Shown: in pieces, positions 1 through 7,363 of the stretch
Numbering within the stretch: the stretch's first letter is position 1
How the letters are laid out: each line of letters starts with the position of its first letter
Source of the DNA: Tardiphaga sp.
Lineage (GTDB): Bacteria; Pseudomonadota; Alphaproteobacteria; Rhizobiales; Xanthobacteraceae
Reading direction: 5' to 3'
Assembly (NCBI GenBank): GCA_028290765.1
Contig: JAQGJF010001094.1
Coordinates: forward strand, 1 to 16,952
DNA length: 16,952 nt
Made by a program: the position numbers and the translations under genes
The notes under the pieces: generated by a model
Databases searched by the model: none
What the model saw: only the letters and a program-made list of their open reading frames with translations
What the model was told of the DNA's origin: nothing

Positions 1-726
1 GTAGTGCGCATAGAGACTGCCGGCGGCGCCGGCGATGCCGGCCGAGATCACCGCCGCCAGGGTCAGGGTGCGGGTGACATCGATACCGACGGCGACCGCC
101 AGCGTCTCGTTTTCCATCAGGCCACGCATGGCGCGGCCAAAATGTGAATGCACCAGCCGCGCGGTCAGGAGATAGGAAATCGCCGCGACCGCCAGCACCA
201 GATAATAGTTCTGCAGCTTGGTGCGCAGCAAAAGCTCGCCGACGCCCGGCAGCCCGATCGTGATCGGCGGAATATTGGTGAGGGCCAACGGCCCCTGGGT
301 GAGCTCAACCCAGTTCAGCGCCACCAGCCGCACCACTTCGGCAAAGGAGATGGTCACGATCACGAAATAGGCGCCGCGCACCCGGAACGAGAGCCGGCCG
401 ACCAGATATCCGCAGAGGCCCGAAATGAGGATCGCCAGCACGAAGCCCACAATCGGCGGCCACGGCACATGCACGATGTGAAAATCGCCGAACAGATTGA
501 CATCGAAGCCGAGCGCAGTGAGCGACGAGACATAGGCGCCGATGCCGAAGAAGGCGATGTGGCCGAGGCTGAGCTGACCGGTGAAACCGAGCAGCAGATT
601 GAGGCTCATGGCGCCGATGATGAAGATGCCGGTGGTGATCAGCGCATTGAGCAGATACGGATCGCGCAGCCACAGCGGCACCGACGCGAACGCGAACAGA
701 CAAAGCAGCGCGGCAATCCGTTTCAT
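1..726 (-). CDS. livM: Branched-chain amino acid-type ABC transporter permease, LivM family (partial, C-terminus outside window)
   Basis: Inner-membrane permease subunit of a HAAT-family ABC importer, pairing with the LivH protein encoded just upstream. It opens MKRIAALLCLFAF and gives 242 codons without a stop up to base 1, so the C-terminal part is cut off by the window. Family signatures are visible: GAMSLNLLLGFTGQLSLGHIAFFGIGAY near residues 38-65, the RVRGAYFVIVTISFAEVVRL stretch, and the cytoplasmic loop FGRAMRGLMENETLAVAVGID, which would contact the ATPases. Several hydrophobic transmembrane segments alternate with short loops. The ATG overlaps the livH stop codon as ATGA, indicating translational coupling. 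ATPase genes (livG/livF) would be expected further left, outside the window. The family is certain. The substrate is unknown, and the operon context argues against plain leucine/isoleucine/valine uptake. Confidence 0.93.
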   Translation of the reverse strand, partial: MKRIAALLCLFAFASVPLWLRDPYLLNALITTGIFIIGAMSLNLLLGFTGQLSLGHIAFFGIGAYVSSLTALGFDVNLFGDFHIVHVPWPPIVGFVLAILISGLCGYLVGRLSFRVRGAYFVIVTISFAEVVRLVALNWVELTQGPLALTNIPPITIGLPGVGELLLRTKLQNYYLVLAVAAISYLLTARLVHSHFGRAMRGLMENETLAVAVGIDVTRTLTLAAVISAGIAGAAGSLYAHY

Positions 727-1595
727 CCGACGCGCTCCGCCCGCGCGAACAACCCGGTCGGCTTGAAGATCAGCACCGCGATGATGATCAAAAACCCCAT
801 CGCGTCACGGTAACCGGAAGAGACATAGCCGGCGCCGAGTTCCTCGGCCAGCGCCAGGATGAAGCCACCGATCACGGCGCCGGTGATGTTGCCGAGCCCG
901 CCCAGGATCACGATGGCGAACGCCTTGACGGCGGCGAGGTCGCCCATCTGCGGGAACACTACATAGACCGGCCCGAGCAGCGCGCCCGCCGCCGCCGCGA
1001 GGCTCGAGCCGATGGCGAAGGTCGAGGTGTAGATCCAGCCGACATTGACGCCCATCAGGGCCGCGGTGTCGGGGTCCTGAAAGGTCGCGCGCATCGCGCG
1101 TCCGAGCTTGGTGCGGTTGATCAACGAATAGGAAATCACGATCAGCAGCGCCGCGGCGGCGAGCACGAACAGGCGGATCCAGGACACCGAGACCGGCCCC
1201 AGCACCAGCGGTGCATCGGGAAAGGGATTTGACACCGATTTGGCCACGCCGCCCCAGATCCACAGCGCGCCGGACTGCATCGCGATCCAGGCGCCGATCA
1301 TCACCAGCATCGTGGTATCGATGTCGGAACCGCGCAGCGGCCGCAGCAGCAGCAATTCGATTATAGCGCCGAGCAGCCAACCGGCGGCGATGGCGATGGG
1401 AATGGCGAGAAAGAAATTGACGCCGAACTGGTGCACCACGATGAACATCATGTAGGCGCCGAAAGTGTAGAGAATACCGTGGGTGAAATTCACCACATTC
1501 ATGATGCCGAAGATCAGCGTCAGGCCGATCCCGAGCAGCGCATAGGTGCCGCCGAGAACCAGCGTGTTGATCAGATGCTGCAGCAGTTCGTTCAA
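723..1595 (-). CDS. livH: Branched-chain amino acid-type ABC transporter permease, LivH family
   Basis: Inner-membrane permease of 290 residues, the usual LivH length. Family signatures are the N-terminal MNELLQHLINTLVLGGTYAL, the block GLTLIFGIMNVVNFTHG near residues 25-41, and the ATPase-contact loop around FQDPDTAALMGVNVGWIY followed by FAIGSSLAAAAGALLGP. The start is a TTG codon (complement of 1593-1595): no in-frame ATG lies near the conserved N-terminus, and only a weak GAGAG purine stretch precedes it, so initiation may be modest. It follows the binding-protein gene after a 74-bp gap containing a 12-bp perfect stem-loop, and overlaps livM by 4 bp. It should form the transmembrane heterodimer with LivM. 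Confidence 0.94.
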   Translation of the reverse strand: MNELLQHLINTLVLGGTYALLGIGLTLIFGIMNVVNFTHGILYTFGAYMMFIVVHQFGVNFFLAIPIAIAAGWLLGAIIELLLLRPLRGSDIDTTMLVMIGAWIAMQSGALWIWGGVAKSVSNPFPDAPLVLGPVSVSWIRLFVLAAAALLIVISYSLINRTKLGRAMRATFQDPDTAALMGVNVGWIYTSTFAIGSSLAAAAGALLGPVYVVFPQMGDLAAVKAFAIVILGGLGNITGAVIGGFILALAEELGAGYVSSGYRDAMGFLIIIAVLIFKPTGLFARAERVG

Positions 1596-1620
1596 GGTTT
1601 GCTCTCAATTGAAAACGAGG

Positions 1621-1651
1621 CCGGGCTCGCGGTCCGATCCCGCGAGCCCGG
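1621..1651 (-). terminator. Intercistronic stem-loop between binding-protein and livH genes
   Basis: A perfect 12-bp inverted repeat, CCGGGCTCGCGG (1621-1632) and CCGCGAGCCCGG (1640-1651), encloses a 7-nt loop. On the transcribed (minus) strand it is followed by CCTCGTTTTCAATTG, which holds only a short T tract. It may act as a partial terminator or as a 3'-end stabiliser for the binding-protein mRNA, lowering permease expression relative to the periplasmic protein. The hairpin is seen directly; its function is inferred. Confidence 0.55.
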
Positions 1652-1669
1652 TGTATTTTATTGTCGAGA

Positions 1670-2821
1670 TCAGAGCGTCTTCATGCCGACTTTGCCGTCG
1701 ACAATCTCGATCAGATACACGTTCGGCATGCTCTGGCCGCTTTCCTGGCCGGCCGGTCCGGACTTCTTGAACACGATGTCGCCGTTGAGGCCCTTGACGT
1801 TGATGTCCCACAGCGCCGCCTTGATCGCCGCCGGCTCGGCCTTGCCGGCCTTCTCGATGGCGGCCACAGCGGTGCGGATGCCGTCATAGCCGCGGAAACT
1901 CTCGGTCACGCCGGCGAACTGAAAGCCGCGCTTCTTCCACTCGCTGATGAAGTAGTTGGTGGCTTCCGGGTTCGGCGTCTTGTCGGGGAACCACGGCAGG
2001 AAGGTGGTCAGGTGCATGGTGTCGTTGGCCGCCGCGCCGGCCTGCGCGATGATCTGGTCCGGATTCTGCGAGCCGCCAGTGGTAATGATGCGCTTCTTCA
2101 GGCCGATCGCCGCCGCCTGCTTGAAGATCAGCGTGAGCTGATCCACCGCGGTGGTCAGGATGACGGTTTCGGAGTCAGAGGCCTTGATCTTGGCCAGTTG
2201 CGCGCTCATGTCCTGCGCCGACTGGTCCATGGTCTCGACCAGGCCGATGGTGATCCCCTTGTCCTTCATCATCTTGCTGAAATCCTCGGCGGTGCCGCGG
2301 CCCCAGTCATTGTTGATGACCAGGAAATCGACCTTCTTTAAGCCGAGCTTGTCGACGATGCCCTTGAACGCCGCCGCCTCGACCGCGGATGGCGGCGAGA
2401 TGCGGAACACGAAGGGATTGCCCGAGGTGGTGATCTTGCCGGCCGAGGAGGTCTCGACGATCATCGCGGTTTCGTATTCCTGCAGCTTGGGCATCACCGC
2501 GAGCGTCAGGCTGGAGCCCCAGGCGCCCATCATGATCGGGGTCTTGTCGCGGGTGATCAGTTTTTCCGCGACCGCGGCGGCCTCGGTCGGATTGCTCTTG
2601 TTGTCCTCGATGATGAGTTCGATCTTCTGGCCGAGCACGCCGCCCTTGGCGTTGATTTCATCGGCGGCGATCTTGGCGCCGTTGACGACATAGGTGCCCG
2701 ATGCGGCGAAGGCGCCGGTCAGGGGTTCATTGACGCCGATCTTGATTTGCGCGTTGGCGGCGCCGCCCGTCAGGGCGAGCGCCAGCGCGATCGCCGGCGC
2801 AGCTTTGAACATTCGTGTCAT
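1670..2821 (-). CDS. ABC transporter periplasmic substrate-binding protein (Peripla_BP_6 / HAAT family)
   Basis: Periplasmic solute receptor of 383 residues for the LivHM importer encoded downstream. It starts with a Sec signal peptide, MTRMFKAAPAIALALALTGGAANA, with likely cleavage before QIKIG. The mature protein begins with the typical KIGVNEPLTGAFAASG strand-turn and continues GAKIAADEINAKGGVLGQKIELIIEDNKSNP, the hallmark of type I HAAT receptors. The central VINNDWGRGTAEDF segment belongs to the second lobe. The ATG at 2821 is chosen because GGAGAA lies about 5 nt upstream and the signal peptide begins there. The frame stays open 168 nt further upstream, but that part overlaps the preceding gene and encodes no leader. 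It is 79 bp downstream of the [2Fe-2S]/CoxG gene, so probably co-transcribed. The ligand is unknown; proximity to a Mo hydroxylase and an amidohydrolase suggests it binds their substrate or precursor. Confidence 0.92.
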   Translation of the reverse strand: MTRMFKAAPAIALALALTGGAANAQIKIGVNEPLTGAFAASGTYVVNGAKIAADEINAKGGVLGQKIELIIEDNKSNPTEAAAVAEKLITRDKTPIMMGAWGSSLTLAVMPKLQEYETAMIVETSSAGKITTSGNPFVFRISPPSAVEAAAFKGIVDKLGLKKVDFLVINNDWGRGTAEDFSKMMKDKGITIGLVETMDQSAQDMSAQLAKIKASDSETVILTTAVDQLTLIFKQAAAIGLKKRIITTGGSQNPDQIIAQAGAAANDTMHLTTFLPWFPDKTPNPEATNYFISEWKKRGFQFAGVTESFRGYDGIRTAVAAIEKAGKAEPAAIKAALWDINVKGLNGDIVFKKSGPAGQESGQSMPNVYLIEIVDGKVGMKTL

Positions 2822-2900
2822 GTGGTTCTCCAATCTGACGCTGTTGAAACATGCGTAGTCCAAACCTCGCCGTTCCGCCTGTTGCGCGAACGTCGATTCC

Positions 2901-4106
2901 TCACGCGCCGTCCCCGGACTTTCCCGAGAGCCGGCGAAACAAACTCGCCGCTCGCTCGCGCAGCACCGCGAAGACAAGCGAAACCCCATTCAATTCCGTG
3001 ACCGGCACCGTCGATGCGTCTCCTGAAAGACGCCGATCGAGATTGGCGGCGAAACTCGCAATCAACCGGGCGGCCAGATCGCGAACCAGCCCGGCGCGGC
3101 CGATTTGCGCCAGCATTCCGCTCAGGCTGTAGCCGATCGACAATTCGACGCGGGTCGCGGCCCCCGCTTCGATCGGCAGCAGCCGGTAGCGGATTTCACC
3201 CTGGGTCGCGGACCGGCTGCGACGGTCGCTGCCGATACCGACGATGCGGCCCGACAACGTCAAGAGATCGCGCTCGATGCGAGCGGCGCCGAGGAAATTG
3301 GCCGAAATGGGACCGATCTTGACATGGATCGCGCCATCGACGCGCTCCGGCGTCGGTGTCCCCGTCAATGACGCACCAGGCAGGCAAGCGGCGACACTGG
3401 CGACGTCGCCGAACAGCTCGAACACACGCTGCGCCGAATGCGCCACGATAAAATGCTGTTCGAGCACGGTGGCCGGCACGAAGTCAGGGATCGCGCCGAT
3501 GTTCACGCCGGCATCGATGGCGGACGATGCGGCGGCAGCGGGCCGCGCCTGTTGGGGCGTCGCAGCCGATAGGCGGGCACGACCCGAACCGGCCGGGCCC
3601 AAAATCGTGCGTCCCGCGCCGAGCTCGGGCGCGATGTCCCGCGCGCGGCGGGCGTCGATCACCGACTGCACCGCGCGCACGATACCGACATAGCCGGTAC
3701 AGCGGCACAGATTGCCGCTCAGCCCGACCCGGATGCGTTGCTCGTCGGCATCAGGCAGACGCCGCACCAGGTCACGTGCCGAGATCAGCATGCCCGGGGT
3801 GCAATAGCCGCATTGCAAGGCGTGCTCGCGGGTAAATGCGGCACGCAGCTCGCCCGCGATCTCGTCGTCGTCGAGGCCTTCGATGGTGGTGACATCGGCG
3901 CCGTCGCACGCCACTGCAAAAGTGATGCAGGAGCGTGCCGGCAGGCCGTCGAGCAACAGCGTGCAGGCACCGCAGACGCCGTGCTCGCAGCCGAGATGGG
4001 TGCCGGTGAGATCCAGCTCATCGCGCAGGAAATCGGCCAGATGAGTGCGCGGCTCGACGGCGGCCTGGACGGCGCGGTTGTTGACCGTGAGCTCAACCCT
4101 GTTCAT
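2901..4106 (-). CDS. Mo-hydroxylase [2Fe-2S] subunit fused to a CoxG-like SRPBCC domain
   Basis: A 401-residue two-domain protein. Residues 1-155 are a CoxS/XdhC-type iron-sulfur subunit: the plant-ferredoxin cluster is held by C40, C45, C48 and C60 (CEHGVCGACT...RSC) and the second cluster by C99, C102, C134 and C136 (CGYCTPG...CRCTGY). It should carry electrons from the molybdenum centre to FAD. An Ala/Pro/Gly-rich linker follows (about 155-210). Residues 212-360 resemble CoxG (SRPBCC fold): EQHFIVAHSAQRVFELFGDV, then ACLPGASLTG and GAIHVKIGPISANFLGAARI. In CO dehydrogenase operons CoxG is a separate protein thought to help membrane anchoring. Stand-alone small subunits are about 150-165 residues, so the extra 240 are a genuine fusion. 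The ATG overlaps the FAD-subunit stop by 4 bp. The partner subunits are encoded immediately upstream. Confidence 0.93.
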   Translation of the reverse strand: MNRVELTVNNRAVQAAVEPRTHLADFLRDELDLTGTHLGCEHGVCGACTLLLDGLPARSCITFAVACDGADVTTIEGLDDDEIAGELRAAFTREHALQCGYCTPGMLISARDLVRRLPDADEQRIRVGLSGNLCRCTGYVGIVRAVQSVIDARRARDIAPELGAGRTILGPAGSGRARLSAATPQQARPAAAASSAIDAGVNIGAIPDFVPATVLEQHFIVAHSAQRVFELFGDVASVAACLPGASLTGTPTPERVDGAIHVKIGPISANFLGAARIERDLLTLSGRIVGIGSDRRSRSATQGEIRYRLLPIEAGAATRVELSIGYSLSGMLAQIGRAGLVRDLAARLIASFAANLDRRLSGDASTVPVTELNGVSLVFAVLRERAASLFRRLSGKSGDGA

Positions 4107-4939
4107 GCCGCGGCCTCCGCAACGGCGCGGCGCAGCACGGCGACGCGAATGTGGCGGTCGGCGGCATTGCCGATCCCGGCCTTGGCGAGAACGGCATCCG
4201 CGACGCGGCCGTCGAAACGTTTGTTAAAGTCGCTCGTGATACGGCCGCCGAACAGCGCGGCCGTATCTTCCAGGACGATCGGCGCGGCGTCCAGCGCGCC
4301 GATCACCACGCGCGCGGAACCTGCGTCCGGATCGATCAGCACCGCGCCGATCGCGTGGGCGAATTCGCCGGTCTTGCGGCAGGCCTTGACGTAGCCCCAG
4401 CGCGCCGACGCGCGCATCGTCGGAACGCGTACCGCCTCGATCATCTCGCCGGCCTCGAGAACGGATTCGAGCGCGCCGACGATGAAGGCTCTCATGGCGA
4501 CGCTGCGGCTGCCACCCAGGCTGCGCAGCGTCAGCGTGGCGCCGAGCGCCGACAGCGCCGAGATCCAGTCCGCCGACGGGTCGGCATGGCTCAGCGACCC
4601 TCCGATGGTGCCGCGGTTGCGCACCGCGCGGTAGGCGATGGCGCCGGCCACGCGCCGCATCGCGCCCCGCGTGACGTCCGGAATCCGGTCATCCTCGATA
4701 TCGGCATGGGTGACGCAGGCGCCGATCACGAGGTCGTCGCCGCTGCGTTCGACATGCTTCAGCTCGGCCAACCCTGAGATGTCGACGATGAGGTCGGGCG
4801 CGACCAGCCGCAGATTCAGCATCGGGCCGAGCGACTGGCCGCCGGCCATGATCTTGATGGCGCCGCCGCTCCCGGCCATCGCGGCAAGCGCGGCCTGCAG
4901 GTCGCGGGGGCGCTCATAGGCGAAGGGAGCCGGTTTCAT
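4103..4939 (-). CDS. Mo-hydroxylase FAD-binding (medium) subunit, CoxM family
   Basis: 278-residue FAD subunit of a xanthine dehydrogenase/CO dehydrogenase-family enzyme, close to the usual 270-290. It passes electrons from the iron-sulfur clusters to an acceptor. The two FAD pyrophosphate-binding signatures are present: AGGQSLGPMLNLRL at residues 32-45 and RGTIGGSLSHADPSADW at 109-125. The start MKPAPFAYERP is typical of the family and its ATG overlaps the stop of the large-subunit gene (ATGA). Its own stop overlaps the next ATG in the same way, so the three subunits are translationally coupled and probably made in equal amounts. The family assignment is firm; the electron acceptor and substrate are not visible in the sequence. 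Confidence 0.94.
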   Translation of the reverse strand: MKPAPFAYERPRDLQAALAAMAGSGGAIKIMAGGQSLGPMLNLRLVAPDLIVDISGLAELKHVERSGDDLVIGACVTHADIEDDRIPDVTRGAMRRVAGAIAYRAVRNRGTIGGSLSHADPSADWISALSALGATLTLRSLGGSRSVAMRAFIVGALESVLEAGEMIEAVRVPTMRASARWGYVKACRKTGEFAHAIGAVLIDPDAGSARVVIGALDAAPIVLEDTAALFGGRITSDFNKRFDGRVADAVLAKAGIGNAADRHIRVAVLRRAVAEAAA

Positions 4940-7320
4940 GCCGCCGGCCTTTCCGCGGCGCGCGCCGCCAGGATGCCTTCGACGATGCGGTGCGGCGTGA
5001 TCGGCGAATGCAGCAGCTCGACGCCGAGCGGGCGTAGGGCATCGTTGACCGCGTTGGCGATCGCCGCCGGCGGCGCGATGGCGCCGCCCTCGCCGATGCC
5101 CTTGACGCCGAATTTGGTGTAGGGCGACGGCGTCTCCATGTGCTCGAGCCGCGGCGCCGGCACTTCGGTCGGACCCGGCAGCAGATAATCGGCCAACGTC
5201 GTGGCGAGCGGCTGCCCGGCGCCGTCGAACGGCATTTCTTCGTAGAGTGCCGTGCCGATGCCTTGCGCAAGGCCGCCAAAAATCTGGCCATCGACGATCA
5301 TCGGATTGACCAGCACGCCGCCGTCCTCGACGATCGCATAATCGAGGATTTCGACGTCGCCGAGATCGGGATCGACGGCAACGATCACGGCATGCGCTGC
5401 ATAGCTGAAGGTGCCGGAATCGCGCTGCGGCTTGTAGCCTGTGGTCGCCTCGAGCCCGCCCGGATCGACATCCGGCGGCAGGTCCTGCGGCCGGCGATAC
5501 CAGGTGTGCGCGATCTCCTTGAGCGTCACGCTGCCGCTGGCGCCCTTCACCTCGCCGGCCTGCAACACCACGTCGGCCGGATCGAGCTGCAGCAACTTGG
5601 CGCCGATTTTTTTGGCGCGCTCGCCGAGTTCATGGCACGCGGTTGCCACCGCGCCGCCGGCCATCACCATCGATCGCGAACCCCAGGTGCCGGTCGAATA
5701 CGGCGTCATCGCGGTATCGCCATGCACGAGGCGGACTTTGGCCACGTCGACGCCGAGCATTTCATGCGCGACCTGGGCCATCGTGGTTTCCATGCCCTGG
5801 CCGTGCGAATGCACGCCGACCCGCAGTTCGAGGCCGCCGTCCGGCGTCAGGCGCGCGGTGGCCTGTTCATGACCGGGCACCATCGGAATGCCCCAGCCGG
5901 CATAGACCGAGGTGCCGTGCGCAGCCTGCTCGCAATAGATCGACAGGCCGACGCCGATCAGACGGCCATCGGTCTCGCCCTTGCGCTGGCGCGCGCGAAC
6001 GCCGCCGACATCGATCATCGTCATGGCGCGCTGCATCGCTTGCGGATAGTCGCCGCTGTCGAAATGCTTGTTGGTGATGTTGTCGAACGGCATCTGCTCC
6101 GGCTGCACCAGATTGCGCAGCCGAACCTCGCCGGGCTCCAGTCCCGCGGCGACGGCGACCGCGTCGAGCATGATCTCCAGCGCAAAACAGACGCCAGTGC
6201 GCGCTACGCCGCGATAGGGCAGGATCGGGCATTTGTTGGTGGCGACCGAAAAAGTGCGGCAGCGATAGGCCGGCATCAGATAGGGGCCGGGCAGGATGCT
6301 GGCGACCTGCGCCGCCTCCAGGCATGCCGAAAACGGATACGACGAATAGGCACCGGAATCGACCGTGGCCTCGCAATCGATGCCGCGCAGTTTTCCGTCG
6401 CGGTCCGCATAGACGGTGATCTTGTAGTGGTGCTCGCGGCAATTGGCGCTGGCGGTGAGATGCTCGCGGCGATCCTCGATCCAGCGCACCGGATGACCGC
6501 TCCGCATCGTCAACCAGGAGAGGCAGACTTCCTCCGGCAGCAGAATGCCCTTGTGGCCGAAGCCGCCGCCGACATCGGGAGAAACGATCCGGATCCGGCC
6601 CTGGTCCATGCCGAGGCAATCGGAAAGCCCGTTGCGCACGATGTGCGGCATCTGGGCGCCACTATGCAGCGTGAGTTGGTCGAGCCGATGGTCGAAGCTG
6701 GCGACCACGCCGCGGCCCTCCAGCGGCGACATGCATTGCCGCGCGGTCGAAATCTCGCGCGTCACCTCGATCGGCGCGTTGAGCGCCGAGGTGATATCGA
6801 CCTCGAAATTGGTTTCCAGGAAAACGTTGTCGCCCCAATGCTCGTGAACCAGCGCCGATCCCGGCTCCCGCGCCGCGAGCATGTCATGAACGGCCGGAAG
6901 CTCTTCGAGATCGAGCGTGACCGACGCCGCGATGTCCTCGGCCTCGGCCCGGGTCGGAGCCACGCACATCGCGACGAGCTCACCGACCTGCCGTATTTTT
7001 TCGGTCGCCAGTACCGGCTGCTCCGAAATCTTGAAGCCCGGCAGGCCAGATACGGCACGGATCGGCTTCACCCCGACCAGGTCGGCCGCGGTGAACACCA
7101 CATCGCGAAAACGCTCCGGCACGTGAATGGCCTTGATCCGCGCATGCGCCACCGGACTGCGAACGAAGGCGACGTCCTGCAACCCGGCGAGGCGAATATC
7201 GGCGACGAACTGGCCGCGCCCGCGCATCAGGCGATCGTCTTCCTTGCGCGGCAGCCGCGCGCCGACGCCCTGCCCGGCGCCGGCAACCGTCATGTCGGAA
7301 AAATCGCGCTCATTGCGCAC
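4936..7320 (-). CDS. Mo-hydroxylase large subunit (molybdopterin cytosine dinucleotide-binding, CoxL/XDH family)
   Basis: Catalytic subunit of 794 residues that would bind the Mo-pterin cofactor and hydroxylate a carbon using water. The N-terminal domain begins VGARLPRKEDDRLMRGRGQF. GGGFGHKG at about 251-258 matches the cofactor-contact GGGFGxK motif, PYRGVAR at about 368-374 occupies the active-site loop, VHSHGQGMETTMAQV and TGTWGSRSMVMAGG follow, and the catalytic glutamate is E744 in GIGEGG. True form I CO dehydrogenases carry AYRCSFR at the loop, absent here, so CO is an unlikely substrate. I chose GTG at 7320 because AGGAG lies 8 nt upstream and it sits 43 bp after the amidohydrolase stop. 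The ATG at 7293 has only a weak site but remains possible. Gene order large-medium-small differs from the medium-small-large order of classical cox operons. Confidence 0.92.
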   Translation of the reverse strand: MRNERDFSDMTVAGAGQGVGARLPRKEDDRLMRGRGQFVADIRLAGLQDVAFVRSPVAHARIKAIHVPERFRDVVFTAADLVGVKPIRAVSGLPGFKISEQPVLATEKIRQVGELVAMCVAPTRAEAEDIAASVTLDLEELPAVHDMLAAREPGSALVHEHWGDNVFLETNFEVDITSALNAPIEVTREISTARQCMSPLEGRGVVASFDHRLDQLTLHSGAQMPHIVRNGLSDCLGMDQGRIRIVSPDVGGGFGHKGILLPEEVCLSWLTMRSGHPVRWIEDRREHLTASANCREHHYKITVYADRDGKLRGIDCEATVDSGAYSSYPFSACLEAAQVASILPGPYLMPAYRCRTFSVATNKCPILPYRGVARTGVCFALEIMLDAVAVAAGLEPGEVRLRNLVQPEQMPFDNITNKHFDSGDYPQAMQRAMTMIDVGGVRARQRKGETDGRLIGVGLSIYCEQAAHGTSVYAGWGIPMVPGHEQATARLTPDGGLELRVGVHSHGQGMETTMAQVAHEMLGVDVAKVRLVHGDTAMTPYSTGTWGSRSMVMAGGAVATACHELGERAKKIGAKLLQLDPADVVLQAGEVKGASGSVTLKEIAHTWYRRPQDLPPDVDPGGLEATTGYKPQRDSGTFSYAAHAVIVAVDPDLGDVEILDYAIVEDGGVLVNPMIVDGQIFGGLAQGIGTALYEEMPFDGAGQPLATTLADYLLPGPTEVPAPRLEHMETPSPYTKFGVKGIGEGGAIAPPAAIANAVNDALRPLGVELLHSPITPHRIVEGILAARAAERPAA

Positions 7321-7363
7321 TATCGAGACTCCTGCGTCCGAACCGAACGGATGGGTGGACGCG

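Noticed and set aside
2822..2989. N-terminal extension of the receptor gene up to 2989
   Set aside because: The extension overlaps the preceding gene, encodes Arg/Cys-rich sequence, and would bury the signal peptide. GGAGAA and the leader point to 2821.
2901..7320. Aerobic CO dehydrogenase (coxMSL) operon
   Set aside because: The large subunit has PYRGVAR instead of AYRCSFR, gene order is large-medium-small, and no coxD/coxE/coxF-like maturation genes are seen in the window.
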